Positions 29,420 through 40,377 of a DNA stretch of 64,000 nt are shown piece after piece. The notes under the pieces were generated by a model. It had not been told where the DNA came from and ran no database searches. It worked only from the letters and a program-made list of their open reading frames with translations. The stretch's first letter is position 1. The number at the start of each line of letters is the position of its first letter. The stretch covers positions 4,411,868-4,475,867 of the forward strand of contig NZ_CM001857.1 in the NCBI RefSeq assembly GCF_000400505.1, written 5' to 3'. The translations under genes were made by a program, and so were the position numbers. Source of the DNA: Musicola paradisiaca NCPPB 2511 (lineage in GTDB: Bacteria; Pseudomonadota; Gammaproteobacteria; Enterobacterales; Enterobacteriaceae).

Positions 29420-30190
29420 TTATCCTTCACCCAGATACGCGCGGATCACATCCGGGTTGTTGCGAATGTCGGCGGGCGTACCGTTGGCCAGCGGCGTCCC
29501 TTGATTCACCACGTAAATCCGATCGGAAATACCCATCACCAATTTCATGTCGTGTTCGATCAGCAGCACCGAAACTTGGTGGTTACTGCGCAGGTCGACA
29601 ATCAGTTCGTCCAGTTCTTCCGTCTCTTTCGGGTTGAGGCCCGCGGCGGGTTCGTCCAGCATCAGCAACTCCGGCCGAGTCACCATGCAGCGGACGATCT
29701 CCAGCCGACGTTGCTGACCGTATGCCAGATTGCCCGCCTGACGATTCGCCAACTCCAGCAATCCCACGCGCTCCAGCCAAATAGCCGCGCGCTGACGGGC
29801 ATCCGCTTCTGCACGACGGAACGACGGCGTTTTCAGCAGACCAGAGAACACCCCGCTTTTGAGGTGCTGATGTTGCGCCACCAGCAGGTTTTCGATCACC
29901 GTCATCTCGCGGAACAGACGCACATGTTGAAAAGTGCGCACCACGCCCATTCGGGCAATCTGCTGCCCCGGCAACCCTTCCAGGTGGCGGTCGCGCAACA
30001 CAATAGTGCCGCCCGTTGGACGGTAAAACCCGGTCAGGCAGTTGAACACCGTCGTCTTCCCCGCCCCGTTGGGGCCGATCAGCGAAACGATTTCACCCTG
30101 ATGCAGATCCAGTTCGACATTGTTGACGGCCAGCAGGCCGCCGAAGCGCATCATCAGGCCTCTGACCGATAATAATGGCTGCGTACTCAT
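29420..30190 (-). CDS. livG: LivG, ATPase of the branched-chain amino acid importer
   Basis: A 256-residue ABC ATPase, the E. coli size (255). Walker A is GPNGAGKTT, the signature [16 protein letters not shown] and Walker [14 protein letters not shown]; the C-terminal BCA-type tail ends RAYLGEG. Its start overlaps the end of livM by four bases. Confidence 0.96.
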   Translation of the reverse strand: MSTQPLLSVRGLMMRFGGLLAVNNVELDLHQGEIVSLIGPNGAGKTTVFNCLTGFYRPTGGTIVLRDRHLEGLPGQQIARMGVVRTFQHVRLFREMTVIENLLVAQHQHLKSGVFSGLLKTPSFRRAEADARQRAAIWLERVGLLELANRQAGNLAYGQQRRLEIVRCMVTRPELLMLDEPAAGLNPKETEELDELIVDLRSNHQVSVLLIEHDMKLVMGISDRIYVVNQGTPLANGTPADIRNNPDVIRAYLGEG

Positions 30191-31464
30191 GCCTGCCCTT
30201 CCTTCTTCTCAATCTGCAGCTTCATCTGCGGACGTTTCATCGGCAGCAGCCCCTGAGGACGCCAGATCATCATCAGTACCATCAACGCTCCCAGCAACAA
30301 CATGCTGTATTCGTTCAGGTCACGCATCAGCTCACGGGACACCACCAGCAAAACCGCCGCCAGAATGACGGCGAACTGCGAGCCCATCCCGCCCAATACC
30401 ACAATCGCCAGCACAAAGGCTGACTCGACGAAGGTGAAGGATTCCGGGCTGACAAACCCCTGACGGGCCGCGAACAGCGTGCCGGCGAAACCGGCGAACG
30501 CCGCGCTGATGGTGAACGCCGTCAATTTGATTTTGGTCGGGCTCAGGCCCAGTGAACGACAGGCGATTTCATCTTCGCGCAGCGCTTCCCACGCCCTGCC
30601 CAGCGGCATACGCAGCAACCGATTGATAATAAACAGCGTCAACAGCACCAGTAGCAGTGCCACCATATAGAGGAAAATAATGCGGTCGCTGGGATCGTAA
30701 GTCAGCCCGAAAAAGTGGTGGAAGGTATCCCAACCGCCTTCACGCGACGCACGGTTGAACTCCAGTCCGAACAACGTGGGCTTGGGGATTTGGCTGATAC
30801 CGTTCGGCCCGCCAGTGAAACCGGTGTTGTTCAACAACAAGATACGTACAATTTCACCGAACCCCAGCGTGACGATCGCCAGATAGTCGCCGCGTAGCCT
30901 GAGTACCGGGAACCCCAGCAGGAAACCGGACAGCGCCGCCGTCAGCCCCGCCAGCGGCAAACATTGCCAGAACCCCAGACCGTAGTAGTGGCTCAGCAAG
31001 GCATAGGTGTAGGCGCCGATGGCATAAAAACCGCCGTAACCCAGCACCAGCAAGCCAGACAACCCGACCACTACGTTCAACCCCAGACCCAGCATGACGT
31101 AAATCAGCGTCAGAGTAGCGATATCCACCGTGCCGCGAGAAACTAAAAACGGCCACATGATCGCGGCGGCAATCAACGCCAACGCCAACAGTTTTTGACG
31201 CGGCGTACTGCCGTCAAAACTCGGCAGCACCAGATTGCCGGCGCCGGCTATTTTTCTCGTACCCCGTTGCAACAACGGACGCAACAGCTGGAACAGAAAG
31301 ACCACCGCGCAAGCCGCGCCAATCCAATACCAACGCACCGTCTCCGCGCCATGCACCACCAGCCGTGTGCCATCCAAACTGAGCTGCATGCCCATAACGA
31401 ACGCCGCCAGCACCAGCAGTATCAGCGCCGATACCACGGCATTAATCAACACATAAGGCTTCAT
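30187..31464 (-). CDS. livM: LivM, permease of the branched-chain amino acid importer
   Basis: A 425-residue permease, exactly the E. coli LivM length. It has an N-terminal extension with two or three hydrophobic segments (residues 1-70) and then the LivHM core (for example [20 protein letters not shown] and [14 protein letters not shown], the ATPase-contact loop). It overlaps livH and livG by four bases on each side. Confidence 0.96.
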   Translation of the reverse strand: MKPYVLINAVVSALILLVLAAFVMGMQLSLDGTRLVVHGAETVRWYWIGAACAVVFLFQLLRPLLQRGTRKIAGAGNLVLPSFDGSTPRQKLLALALIAAAIMWPFLVSRGTVDIATLTLIYVMLGLGLNVVVGLSGLLVLGYGGFYAIGAYTYALLSHYYGLGFWQCLPLAGLTAALSGFLLGFPVLRLRGDYLAIVTLGFGEIVRILLLNNTGFTGGPNGISQIPKPTLFGLEFNRASREGGWDTFHHFFGLTYDPSDRIIFLYMVALLLVLLTLFIINRLLRMPLGRAWEALREDEIACRSLGLSPTKIKLTAFTISAAFAGFAGTLFAARQGFVSPESFTFVESAFVLAIVVLGGMGSQFAVILAAVLLVVSRELMRDLNEYSMLLLGALMVLMMIWRPQGLLPMKRPQMKLQIEKKEGQA

Positions 31465-32387
31465 ACCTTCTCCACCTCCGGACGCCCGAGAATACCGGTG
31501 GGCATCACCAGCAGAACGACAATCAACAACGCGAAAGACACCACGTCCTTGTATTCGGTGCTGAGATAGGCCGAGGTCAGCGCCTCGGTGATACCCAGCA
31601 CCAGGCCGCCGATCATCGCGCCGGGAATACTGCCGATACCGCCCAGCACTGCGGCGGTGAACGCCTTCATCCCGGCCATAAATCCGATATAGGGGTTAAT
31701 CACGCCATAGAACTGGCCCAGCAGCACGCCGGCCACCGCCGCCATCGTCGCGCCGATGATGAACGTCAGCGAAATCACGCGGTCGGTGCTGATGCCAAGC
31801 AGGCTGGTCATTTTCAGATCTTCCGAACAGGCGCGACAGGCGCGGCCCATGCGGGAATAACGAATAAACAGGGTCAATGCCAGCATTGCCAGAAACGTCA
31901 CCACCCAGATAGTCAACTGCATGGTGGTGATGGTCGCGGCGAAACCATTGCTTTCACCTAACACCCACTGGCCCTGGATCAGGCTGGGCAGCGCGACATC
32001 ACGAGAACCTTGCGTCAGGCTGACGTAGTTCTGCAGGAAAATCGACATACCGATGGCGGAAATCAAGGCGATCAACCGTTTGGAGTCGCGCACCGGTTTG
32101 TAGGCCACACGTTCAATGCTCCAGCCGTAGGCGCTGGAAATCACAACCGCGGCGATAAAGGCTGTGCCAATCAGCAACCAGCTGGTATCGATGCCCATCA
32201 TCATCAATGCGGCAATCACGATGAAAGAGACGTAGCTGCCGATCATGTAAACCTCGCCGTGAGCGAAGTTGATCATGCCGATAATGCCGTAAACCATGGT
32301 GTAGCCAATGGCGATCAGCGCATAAGTGCTGCCCAACGTCAGACCGTTGAACATCTGCTGAAGGAAATAGAGGAACTGCTCGGACAT
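31461..32387 (-). CDS. livH: LivH, permease of the branched-chain amino acid importer
   Basis: A 308-residue permease, the same length as in E. coli. The typical start [20 protein letters not shown] and the conserved [14 protein letters not shown] segment are visible, with the ATPase-contact region around [16 protein letters not shown]. It follows the binding-protein gene after 79 bases that contain a strong hairpin. Confidence 0.96.
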   Translation of the reverse strand: MSEQFLYFLQQMFNGLTLGSTYALIAIGYTMVYGIIGMINFAHGEVYMIGSYVSFIVIAALMMMGIDTSWLLIGTAFIAAVVISSAYGWSIERVAYKPVRDSKRLIALISAIGMSIFLQNYVSLTQGSRDVALPSLIQGQWVLGESNGFAATITTMQLTIWVVTFLAMLALTLFIRYSRMGRACRACSEDLKMTSLLGISTDRVISLTFIIGATMAAVAGVLLGQFYGVINPYIGFMAGMKAFTAAVLGGIGSIPGAMIGGLVLGITEALTSAYLSTEYKDVVSFALLIVVLLVMPTGILGRPEVEKV

Positions 32388-32404
32388 ACCTTAACCTTAG
32401 ACAT

Positions 32405-32434
32405 TGCCCCCGCAGCCTGACGGCTGAGGGGGCA
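32405..32434 (-). promoter_or_regulatory. Intercistronic hairpin between livK and livH
   Basis: TGCCCCC (32405-32411) pairs with GGGGGCA (32428-32434), with an inner CAGCC/GGCTG stem. Such hairpins after binding-protein genes commonly protect the upstream mRNA and lower expression of the downstream membrane genes. Confidence 0.6.
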
Positions 32435-32466
32435 CGGTATTTTGGGAGTAATACGGGTTCGAACGG

Positions 32467-33579
32467 TTACTTCGCGTTAGAGGAAGTGCCGTCTGCGTGC
32501 CACTCGAATACGCCAAACTCAAACCCTTTCAGGTCGCCTTTTTCGTCCCAGCTCAACGGGCCCATTACCGTATCCACGGACTTGGCTTTCAGATCCGCCA
32601 CCAGTTTGGCCGGTTCCGCCCCGCCGGTACGCTGCATCGCCGTGGTCAGCGACTGCAGTGCGGCATAGGTAGTCCAGATGAATGGGCCGGTCGGATCCAG
32701 TTTTTTGGCTTTCAGCGCATCGACGATCGGCTGGTTGGCCGGCACCTGGTCATAACGCTTCGGCAACGTCACCAGCATGCCTTCGGACGCAGCGCCCGCG
32801 ATGTTGGACAGTGAAGAGTTGCCCACACCTTCCGGCCCCATGAATTTAGTCGTCAATCCGGCAGCGCGCGCCTGACGCAGAATCTGCCCCATTTCCGGGT
32901 AATAGCCGCCGAAGTAAACGAAATCCACGTTCTCTTTCTTCAGACGCGCCACCAGCGTGGAGAAATCTTTGTCACCCGCCGTCACACCTTCAAACAGTAC
33001 GATGTTCGCGTTGGCTTTTTTCAGGTTGTCCTGAACTGCACGGGCCAGACCTTCACCATACTGCTGCTTATCGTGCACTACGGCGATACGCTGCGGTTTA
33101 ACCTTCTCCAGAATGTATTTTGCGGCAGTCGGCCCCTGATCGGAATCCAGGCCGGTGGTACGCATAATCAGCTTGTAGCCACGGGTGGTCAGGTCCGGCG
33201 CGGTCGCGGCCGGTGTAATCATGATCACGCCTTCATCTTCATAGATGTCGGACGCTGGCTGTGTGGAAGAAGAACACAAGTGGCCGATAACGTACTTGAT
33301 GCCATCGTTGATCACCTTGTTGGCAACGGCGACCGCCTGTTTCGGGTCGCAGGCATCGTCATACTCGACGCCCACCAGTTTGTTGCCGTTTACGCCCCCT
33401 TTGGCATTGATATCAGCGATTGCCTGACGGGCGCCGGTGAACTCCATATCGCCGTATTGCGCGACCGGGCCGGACATGGCGCCGACAATCGCAACCTTGA
33501 TATCGGCGGCGTTCACTACGTGGCTCATCGCCGCGACCAGACACCCCATCAACAACACTTTACCTTTGCTTAATTTCAT
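32467..33579 (-). CDS. livK: Periplasmic branched-chain amino acid binding protein
   Basis: A 370-residue secreted type I binding protein. The signal peptide (about 1-24) ends VVNAA and is followed by [20 protein letters not shown]; further signatures are [16 protein letters not shown] and [17 protein letters not shown]. It is similar to both LivJ and LivK of E. coli. The symbol is given by position directly before livH, and only one copy is present here. ATG 33579 (MKLSKGK) is chosen over 33600 because of the signal peptide start. Confidence 0.92.
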   Translation of the reverse strand: MKLSKGKVLLMGCLVAAMSHVVNAADIKVAIVGAMSGPVAQYGDMEFTGARQAIADINAKGGVNGNKLVGVEYDDACDPKQAVAVANKVINDGIKYVIGHLCSSSTQPASDIYEDEGVIMITPAATAPDLTTRGYKLIMRTTGLDSDQGPTAAKYILEKVKPQRIAVVHDKQQYGEGLARAVQDNLKKANANIVLFEGVTAGDKDFSTLVARLKKENVDFVYFGGYYPEMGQILRQARAAGLTTKFMGPEGVGNSSLSNIAGAASEGMLVTLPKRYDQVPANQPIVDALKAKKLDPTGPFIWTTYAALQSLTTAMQRTGGAEPAKLVADLKAKSVDTVMGPLSWDEKGDLKGFEFGVFEWHADGTSSNAK

Positions 33580-33979
33580 CCGTTTTACCCCATCTGTCAT
33601 TTCGGAGATTGCTATAATTATTGGCGCTAACCGTGATTACTTGCTCTTTTTCTTAAGTAATAACGAGTTAGGCTCTGTTATAAGCAATAGTTTGTAATAA
33701 GACTTTATTATTCATGATATTAAACAGGAGTTTTATGCTGCAAATCAACTGAGTTTCTCAGAAAAACACGGTGTAAACAGCATAAAATATCAGTCCTAAA
33801 TGCCAGTATTTTTTTCATTTATGGTCAATTATTCTGCTTTTTACGTTGGCTAATGATCGATTACTCGAAAGATCGGTGGCGGAAAAAACATTTCCCCTGA
33901 CAGCCGTAAGGGAAAAATTACACAACGCTTTTACTACAAGCTCGCTACAATATTCTTAAGGTTAATGAGGGCACAACGT
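33580..33979. other. Divergent promoter region of livK and panZ
   Basis: About 400 bases, AT-rich, without a gene. It must hold the promoters of the liv operon (leftward) and of panZ (rightward). I see no binding site that I can name with confidence. Confidence 0.5.
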
Positions 33980-34411
33980 ATGAAACTCACGGTGGAACGC
34001 ATCACAAAAATCAGCGCGCAGGATCGACACGACCTGTCTTTCATTTGGCCGCATCAGGATTTCGACATACTGGAAAAAGACCTGAACGATGATCACCGTT
34101 TGTTCGCCGCTCGCTTTAACGGCCACCTACTGGCAGGCGTCATCGTCGAAATCGATAGCAACAGCAGTTGCGCCGAATTGACCGATATGCAGGTCAGAAC
34201 CTCAACCCGTCGTCATGGCGTGGGCAAGTATCTGATAGAGGAAGTCTTGCGCGCCTGTCCCGACGTCAAGGAATGGTGGCTGGATGCAGCGGATCACGCG
34301 CTGGTCAGCGAAGATGTTATGGATAAATTCATGCATTCATGCGGTTTTTACGCAGTTTCCGGCGGCTGGGAATACATTGTCAAAACGCCACAACCTGATG
34401 ATGGCGCATAA
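33980..34411 (+). CDS. panZ: PanZ (PanM), GNAT-fold activator of aspartate decarboxylase PanD
   Basis: A 143-residue GNAT-family protein. The acetyl-CoA-binding region is at about 65-100 (LTDMQVRTSTRRHGVGKYLIEE with the RxxGxGxxL-like pattern). PanZ promotes autocleavage of pro-PanD and, with CoA, regulates pantothenate synthesis. In E. coli it lies beside the liv binding-protein genes and near rpoH, as here. ATG 33980 is chosen for its GAGG site; the frame extends five codons upstream. Confidence 0.9.
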   Translation: MKLTVERITKISAQDRHDLSFIWPHQDFDILEKDLNDDHRLFAARFNGHLLAGVIVEIDSNSSCAELTDMQVRTSTRRHGVGKYLIEEVLRACPDVKEWWLDAADHALVSEDVMDKFMHSCGFYAVSGGWEYIVKTPQPDDGA

Positions 34412-34440
34412 AAAAACGGCCGGAAATTCCGGCCGTTAGT
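34409..34440. terminator. Bidirectional terminator between panZ and rpoH
   Basis: A perfect stem AACGGCCGGAA / TTCCGGCCGTT at 34415-34437, preceded by an A-run at 34409-34416. Read leftward it gives a stem followed by T residues and ends rpoH; read rightward it ends panZ less strongly. Confidence 0.85.
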
Positions 34441-34468
34441 TTACGGATACTCGCTGTCGGGCGATCGG

Positions 34469-35326
34469 TTACGCCTCGATTGCCGCGCGTAATTTCTTCA
34501 TGGCGTTTTTCTCAAGCTGACGGACACGTTCCGCCGACACACCGTAATAGTCCGCCAGTTCCTGCAACGTAGACTTGTTGTCGTCATCCAGCCAACGGGC
34601 GCGAATGATATGCTGGCTACGTTCGTCCAATCCTTCCAACGCATAAGCCAGTTTATCGGCCGCGTGGGTTTCCCAGTTATCTTCTTCAATGCCATCGGCA
34701 AAATCGGACGATTTGTCCTGCAGATACAGCATGGGCGCCATCGGCTGACCTGGCTGAGCATCGTCGTCTGGCGTGGGGTCATACGTCATGTCCTGCGCCG
34801 CCATGCGCGATTCCATTTCACGCACATCTTTACTGGTGACGCCCAATTCACGGGCAACCAGTTCGACTTCATCCTGGTTAAACCAGCCCAAACGTCGCTT
34901 GGTTTTGCGCAGATTAAAAAACAGTTTCCGCTGCGCCTTGGTGGTCGCCACTTTGACGATACGCCAGTTGCGCAGCACATATTCGTGGATTTCAGCCTTG
35001 ATCCAGTGCACGGCAAAAGAGACCAGACGCACCCCGACATCCGGGTTGAAGCGGCGTACCGCCTTCATCAGGCCGATGTTACCTTCCTGAATCAGATCTG
35101 CCTGCGGCAGTCCATACCCGGCATAATTGCGGGCCACATGAATCACAAATCTCAGGTGTGACAGAATGAGCTGCTTGGCGGCATCCAGATCACCGTGATA
35201 ATGCAGCCGTTCAGCCAGCGCCCGCTCTTCCTCCGCCGTCAGCATCGGATAGGCATTGGCGGCGCGAATATAACCTTCCAGACTGCCCTGGGGTACTAAG
35301 GCGAAAGTTTGCATATCTTTGGTCAT
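34469..35326 (-). CDS. rpoH: RpoH, heat-shock sigma factor (sigma-32)
   Basis: A 285-residue sigma factor (E. coli 284). Region 2 is clear ([21 protein letters not shown]), the RpoH box [15 protein letters not shown] lies at about 130-145, and region 4.2 carries the HTH ([22 protein letters not shown]). It directs RNA polymerase to heat-shock promoters; in enterobacteria it is controlled by mRNA thermosensing, DnaK/DnaJ and FtsH. Monocistronic. Confidence 0.97.
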   Translation of the reverse strand: MTKDMQTFALVPQGSLEGYIRAANAYPMLTAEEERALAERLHYHGDLDAAKQLILSHLRFVIHVARNYAGYGLPQADLIQEGNIGLMKAVRRFNPDVGVRLVSFAVHWIKAEIHEYVLRNWRIVKVATTKAQRKLFFNLRKTKRRLGWFNQDEVELVARELGVTSKDVREMESRMAAQDMTYDPTPDDDAQPGQPMAPMLYLQDKSSDFADGIEEDNWETHAADKLAYALEGLDERSQHIIRARWLDDDNKSTLQELADYYGVSAERVRQLEKNAMKKLRAAIEA

Positions 35327-35627
35327 TCCACCCCTCTCATTAATTAATCATGCCTGTTGTATATCACTGAAAGTATACCGACGGGTCATAGCAGTTTTTG
35401 TGCCTCAAACGGCATCAATATCAAAAAAACGACTCGCTGGTGGTTAGAGTGTGACTTATCGCACAAGTTCCACCCATTTTATCCATCTTAAAGTGCATAT
35501 CAAGACGGATAACCGGCGATACGGGCCGCGATAACAGGGGAAAAACGCAGACAAAAAACCAGATGGAAAAGGATTTTTCCCTTGTGTGCCATCGTTGACC
35601 ACAAGGGAAGAGTATACCAAAAAACAT
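35327..35627. other. rpoH promoter region and 3' end of ftsX transcript
   Basis: About 300 bases with no gene. In E. coli rpoH has several promoters in the equivalent place. A short ORF at 35421-35627 (minus) is not protein-like. Confidence 0.5.
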
Positions 35628-36602
35628 TTACTCCGGTGTAAAGCGGCGTAAATGTTGTACGGTGGCAAGCCAGGCCGCCAGCCAGCCAATCATGGCGGAA
35701 ATCAGGATCAGCAGCAGCGCTTCATCCCATCCCAGACCGTGTACATTAAACGTCGTACCGAATACCGTCGCCACCTGCGACGCCGCCGACGCAAGCCGCC
35801 AGACCAGCATCTGCGACAATATCAACGACAGCAAGGCGCCGCCGCCTCCCAGCAATACGCCGCCATTGAGGAAGGGGCGCAGGATAAAACCGTCTGTCGC
35901 GCCAATCAGCTTCATCACATTGATGGTCTCGCGTCGGCTGAAAATATTCAGCCGCACGCTGTTGCCGATCACCAAAAATACTGCCGCGACCATCAATATA
36001 CCGATGACTGCCGCAACCTGGCCGACCAACCCGGTCAGCGCCATCAAACGAGAGAACCAACTGTCGTCCATGCGCACTTCATCCACGCCCTGAACGGCGG
36101 CGATGCGATCACGCAAAGTGGTCAGTACCTGATTATTCTGGAACGCCAGCCGGGGCGTTACTACCGCTACAGCAGGCAGCGGGTTCTCTTCCAACATATC
36201 CAGCGCGCCGCCGAAGCCGGACCAATTGCGAAATTCCCCCATCGCTTCGTCGCGGGTCAGATAATTAACTTTATCAACACCCTCTTCCGCCCGGATTTTG
36301 GCGATCACTGCCTCTGCGGCATTGTCGTCGAGCGATTTATCCAAATAGACCGTCAGTTGCGGCGAGGGATACCACTGGGCAGCGGCCTGACTGGCATTTT
36401 TCCATACCAGATAGCAGATACTGGGCAACGTCAGTGAAATGGCGATCACCATAACGGTCAGCAACGTCGCCAACGGCTGGCGCAGCATATCTCTTAGCGT
36501 ATTAGCCCAGGCGTAGCGCCACTGTTCCTGCCAGCCACCATTCAGCGATCGAGCGCCGACGGCGGCGCGCTTCTCTTTATGCGGCTTATTCTTCACCATC
36601 AT
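35628..36602 (-). CDS. ftsX: FtsX, membrane component of the FtsEX divisome complex
   Basis: A 324-residue protein with a basic cytoplasmic N-terminus, TM1 at about 40-62, a large periplasmic loop (about 63-185) and three further C-terminal membrane segments ([20 protein letters not shown] and following). With FtsE it activates septal peptidoglycan hydrolysis through EnvC. The start overlaps the ftsE stop by 17 bases. Confidence 0.95.
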   Translation of the reverse strand: MMVKNKPHKEKRAAVGARSLNGGWQEQWRYAWANTLRDMLRQPLATLLTVMVIAISLTLPSICYLVWKNASQAAAQWYPSPQLTVYLDKSLDDNAAEAVIAKIRAEEGVDKVNYLTRDEAMGEFRNWSGFGGALDMLEENPLPAVAVVTPRLAFQNNQVLTTLRDRIAAVQGVDEVRMDDSWFSRLMALTGLVGQVAAVIGILMVAAVFLVIGNSVRLNIFSRRETINVMKLIGATDGFILRPFLNGGVLLGGGGALLSLILSQMLVWRLASAASQVATVFGTTFNVHGLGWDEALLLILISAMIGWLAAWLATVQHLRRFTPE

Positions 36603-37257
36603 GGCCTCCCAGCATGCGCCCCTGAGACAGCGTCAACACCCGATAATTGCGGCGGGAAATCAGACTGGTATCGTGAGTCGCCATCAGCACCGTGACACCC
36701 ACACGGTTGAATTCCTCGAACAGACGCAAAATGCCTTCCGACAATGCATCGTCAAGGTTGCCGGTCGGTTCGTCCGCCAACAGCACCACCGGCTTATTGA
36801 CGACTGCCCGGGCAATACCCACCCGTTGCTGCTCGCCGCCGGACAGCTGGATAGGGTAACTGCGGGCCTTATCCAACAACCCCACCTTGTCCAACGCCGC
36901 GGAGGTACGACGGCGAATATCCTCTGGGCCGGCGCCGGCGATCACCAGCGGCATTGCCACATTTTCGTATACCGTGCGATCCATCAGTAAATGGTGATCC
37001 TGAAAGATCATGCCGATCTGGCGGCGCAAAAACGGGACTTCCCGCTTCTTCAACCGGCTAATATCGTGACCGCCGAACAGGATATGACCGGCGCTCGGCC
37101 TTTCGATACCGCAGATCAACTTCAGCAGGGTGCTTTTCCCTGCACCGGAGTGACCGGTCAGAAACACCATCTCGGCCGGGTGGATATGAAAATCGACCCC
37201 CTGTAACGCCTGGCGGCCGCCAAGATAGGCTTTGCTGACCTGTTCAAAACGAATCAT
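36586..37257 (-). CDS. ftsE: FtsE, ATPase of the FtsEX divisome complex
   Basis: A 223-residue ABC ATPase (E. coli 222): Walker [10 protein letters not shown], signature [14 protein letters not shown], Walker [13 protein letters not shown]. It couples ATP hydrolysis to amidase activation at the septum. Starts five bases after ftsY. Confidence 0.96.
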   Translation of the reverse strand: MIRFEQVSKAYLGGRQALQGVDFHIHPAEMVFLTGHSGAGKSTLLKLICGIERPSAGHILFGGHDISRLKKREVPFLRRQIGMIFQDHHLLMDRTVYENVAMPLVIAGAGPEDIRRRTSAALDKVGLLDKARSYPIQLSGGEQQRVGIARAVVNKPVVLLADEPTGNLDDALSEGILRLFEEFNRVGVTVLMATHDTSLISRRNYRVLTLSQGRMLGGHDGEE

Positions 37258-37262
37258 CCGTT

Positions 37263-38561
37263 TTAATCCTCGCGGGCAAACAGTGCCTCAATAAAGTCGT
37301 CAGCCTTGAAAGGCCGCAAATCATCAATGCCTTCACCGACACCGATGTATCGAATCGGAATACCAAACTGGTCGGCAATCGCAAAAATCACGCCGCCCTT
37401 GGCGGTACCGTCCAGCTTGGTCAGGGCGATCCCCGTCAAGCCTACCGCCTCATCAAACAACCTGGCCTGACTGACGGCATTTTGTCCGGTGCTGGCATCC
37501 AGCGTCAGCATGACTTCATGCGGCGCATCGTCGTCCAGTTTCTTCATCACCCGCACGATTTTCTTCAGTTCTTCCATCAGGTGGGACTTGTTCTGCAAAC
37601 GACCAGCCGTATCGGCAATCAACACGTCAACGCCGCGCGCTTTGGCCGCCTGAATAGCGTCGAAAATCACCGATGCGGAATCCGCGCCGGTATGCTGCGC
37701 CACGACCGGAACGTTATTGCGTTGACCCCAAACCTGCAGTTGCTCCACCGCCGCCGCACGGAAGGTATCGCCCGCCGCCAACATGACGGATTTCCCCTCG
37801 GCCTGATACTGACGCGCCAGCTTGCCGATAGTGGTGGTTTTTCCCACGCCGTTGACGCCGACCATCAGGATGACGAACGGCGTTTTGCCCTCAATCACCA
37901 ACGGCTCGTCCGCTTTCGCCAGAATGCCGCTCATCTCCGTTTTCAGCAGGCTCAGCAACGCATCCGCATCTTTCAACTGCTTACGGTCGGCGTGCTCCGT
38001 CAATCGCTCGATGATCTTGCGCGTGGTTTCCACACCCACATCCGCAATAAGCAGCTGTTCTTCCAGCTCATCAAACAAATCGTCATCGATTTTCTTGCCG
38101 CGGAACAATCCGACGAATCCGGAACCCAGGTTCTGCCGGGTTTTGACCAGGCTGCGCTTCAGGCGAGCGAAGAACCCTTCTTTTGTCGGGCGTTCCTGCT
38201 CCTGAGGCGCCGCCGGCATCGCTACCGGCGCAGCCAGCGGTGCGCTCGGCGGCTCATCGACTATCGCCGCTTCCGCGACGACGACAGACTCATCGGGCAC
38301 AACCGGACGTTCCTCATCCGATACGGCCAACACTTCCGGCTCCGCTGGCGACATAGTTTCGGATATCGCTGCGTCAACCTCTGGTTCGGCCATATCCCGA
38401 AGTACGGAAACGTCCTCGGCAGCGACGGTCTCTGACACAGAATCCGCTGTTTCACCGGATTCAGCAGGCGCGTGCTCCGCCGTTACCTCTTCCGGGTTAG
38501 TCTCTTCCTGACGCCCCAATCCCAACCAGGAAAAAAATCCGCGCTTTTTCTCTTTCGCCAT
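37263..38561 (-). CDS. ftsY: FtsY, signal recognition particle receptor
   Basis: A 432-residue GTPase. The N-terminal acidic A domain (about 1-130) is rich in Glu, Ala, Ser and Val, variable in this family and membrane-targeting. The NG domain follows, with GVNGVGKTTTIGKLA (G1), IADTAGRLQNK (G3) and TKLDGTAKGG (G4). It docks SRP-ribosome complexes at the inner membrane. ATG 38561 (MAKEKKRGFFSWLGLG) matches the E. coli start; the frame is open to 38615. First gene of ftsYEX. Confidence 0.96.
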   Translation of the reverse strand: MAKEKKRGFFSWLGLGRQEETNPEEVTAEHAPAESGETADSVSETVAAEDVSVLRDMAEPEVDAAISETMSPAEPEVLAVSDEERPVVPDESVVVAEAAIVDEPPSAPLAAPVAMPAAPQEQERPTKEGFFARLKRSLVKTRQNLGSGFVGLFRGKKIDDDLFDELEEQLLIADVGVETTRKIIERLTEHADRKQLKDADALLSLLKTEMSGILAKADEPLVIEGKTPFVILMVGVNGVGKTTTIGKLARQYQAEGKSVMLAAGDTFRAAAVEQLQVWGQRNNVPVVAQHTGADSASVIFDAIQAAKARGVDVLIADTAGRLQNKSHLMEELKKIVRVMKKLDDDAPHEVMLTLDASTGQNAVSQARLFDEAVGLTGIALTKLDGTAKGGVIFAIADQFGIPIRYIGVGEGIDDLRPFKADDFIEALFARED

Positions 38562-38964
38562 CGTGTTCTTGCGCTCCTGCCACCAATGCGGTTGCTCTAT
38601 AGCCAATGAAATCAATAAAGCCGCAAGTTTAACACTTTCCCGCAGCCAGCAACACGCGCTGCGCCACTATGGTCATGGACAATCTCCGTAACCAGGTGTG
38701 TCATGCGCCATGCCGGATTAGCGTTTCCAATCATGGCCCGAGATCAGTGCCGACGTCTGCCACGTTCAAGGCTACCGGGTATCATTAAAGCGACGTTAAC
38801 ATCTCTCAATTGCCGGGAACGCCACGGTTTATGCAAAAAACAGTGACAAGACACACCCTAAATCATCCTGCGGTGATCCATTCTTCTTAACAATTAATTA
38901 GAATAGCGGCCCAACAACTCCGATATGTCGCCAATACTTGCGACGCTCAGTGAAACATCAGGCT
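38562..38964. other. Divergent promoter region of ftsY and rsmD
   Basis: About 400 bases without a gene. AT-rich near 38880-38900. Apart from likely promoters I see nothing to name. Confidence 0.5.
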
Positions 38965-39564
38965 ATGGCAAAACATCATTCGACATCCGTTCCCGGTCAA
39001 ATCCGCATTATTGGCGGTCAGTGGCGCGGCAGAAAACTTCCCGTACCAGATAGCCCCGGCCTGCGTCCCACCACCGATCGCGTGCGCGAAACGCTCTTCA
39101 ACTGGCTGGCGCCGGTCATTCAGCAATCCCGCTGTCTGGACTGCTTTGCCGGCAGCGGCGCCCTCGGTTTAGAAGCGCTGTCACGCTACGCCGCTCATGC
39201 CACGCTGCTCGAGGCCGAACGCAATGTCGCCCGTCAGCTAACACAAAACCTGGCGGTACTAAAGGCGGAAAACGCCAGCGTCATCCATACCGACAGCCTG
39301 CAGTGGCTAGCCGGCGAAGGCTCGCCTTATGACGTGGTTTTTCTCGACCCGCCCTTTCGGCGTGGGCTGCTGGATGACACCCTCATGCTGCTGGAAGCAA
39401 ACGGCTGGTTAGCGGAGGAAGCCTGGATCTATATAGAAACAGAAGCGGAAAATCATGCGCTCACCCTGCCTGCTAATTGGGCGCTGCACCGTGAAAAAAC
39501 CGCAGGTCAAGTCGCTTATCGCCTCTATATCCGCCACGCTGCCGAACGCAGCAAGGAGCAATGA
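38965..39564 (+). CDS. rsmD: RsmD, 16S rRNA (guanine-966-N2)-methyltransferase
   Basis: A 199-residue methyltransferase (E. coli 198). Motif I is DCFAGSGALGLEAL and the catalytic N-methyltransferase motif IV is DPPF (in VFLDPPFRRG). It methylates G966 of 16S rRNA in the small subunit. ATG 38965 (MAKHHS) is chosen; a TTG nine codons upstream (38938) is also open. The stop overlaps the next gene start. Confidence 0.95.
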   Translation: MAKHHSTSVPGQIRIIGGQWRGRKLPVPDSPGLRPTTDRVRETLFNWLAPVIQQSRCLDCFAGSGALGLEALSRYAAHATLLEAERNVARQLTQNLAVLKAENASVIHTDSLQWLAGEGSPYDVVFLDPPFRRGLLDDTLMLLEANGWLAEEAWIYIETEAENHALTLPANWALHREKTAGQVAYRLYIRHAAERSKEQ

Positions 39565-39854
39565 TGATCGTATGGATTAATCTCGGCCGGCTGGTGATGC
39601 TGGGCGTGTGGAGCATTCTTATCACCAACCTGGTTCACCCGTTTCCCCGGCCATTGAATATCTTCATGGTATTGGCCACGGTCTTCATGCTGTTGATGCA
39701 CGGCGTGCAGTTTCTGCTGCTCAAAGCCAGCCAACCCAAGGATGCGCCGCCGCTCAGTCGGGGCCTACAATTGCGTTTCTTTCTGTTCGGCGTATTTGAA
39801 TTGCTGGCGTGGCAGCGCAAACAACCGCCAATATCGCCGAAGCATCGCCGCTGA
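39561..39854 (+). CDS. yhhL: YhhL, DUF1145 small membrane protein
   Basis: A 97-residue protein with two hydrophobic segments (about 8-25 and 33-53) and a basic tail. It is the DUF1145 protein YhhL of E. coli by sequence and by position directly after rsmD, with an ATGA overlap. Function unknown. Confidence 0.88.
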   Translation: MMIVWINLGRLVMLGVWSILITNLVHPFPRPLNIFMVLATVFMLLMHGVQFLLLKASQPKDAPPLSRGLQLRFFLFGVFELLAWQRKQPPISPKHRR

Positions 39855-39904
39855 ATCAGTAGACAGGCGCACATCAGTGCGCCGAAATCAGGAAGGCGGC
39901 GTAA

Positions 39905-40231
39905 TCAGGTTTTTTTGCCGGGCAGGAAAGGAAAGTGGGACACATTGTCGCCCAGTTCCGAAATCCGGGCACTGCCCCGGTCACGTTCGGTCACGGCATC
40001 AATGCGAATCACCGCCGGTATGGGAATATAACTGCGGCCGACGCCGGAAAACTCGGTTTTCAGCTTTTCCGTCGTCGGATCAACCAGCACCGCGGACTGA
40101 CTGTCGAACACAAAGTCAGCGATCTCGATAAATCCGAACAGATTGCTCTGCACCAGTTCCCGCACGTAAAGCTGATAGTTTTTGCCGTTATTCATAAACT
40201 GAATACGGTACAGCACGGGTTCATTGCTCAT
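39905..40231 (-). CDS. DUF1820 family protein
   Basis: A 108-residue protein without signal peptide or membrane segment. It has the DUF1820 pattern: YRIQFMNNGKNYQLYVRELV, LFGFIEIADFVF, VDPTTEKLKTEF and the closing IPIPAVIRIDAV. Function unknown. ATG 40231 is chosen because GGAGAAGG precedes it. In E. coli this position holds yhhM, on the other hand, so the gene content differs. Confidence 0.85.
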   Translation of the reverse strand: MSNEPVLYRIQFMNNGKNYQLYVRELVQSNLFGFIEIADFVFDSQSAVLVDPTTEKLKTEFSGVGRSYIPIPAVIRIDAVTERDRGSARISELGDNVSHFPFLPGKKT

Positions 40232-40377
40232 TAAACAACCTTCTCCTCCGGCCATGAGCCGGGTATCATCATCTCGTCACAAAACTGGGCGTTAACATAA
40301 CATGAACCCCCGCCACCCGCATCAGGCGAGCCTTACCCCCTTATCCGACGGCGTTTTCCCTTAAATAAGGATGACTT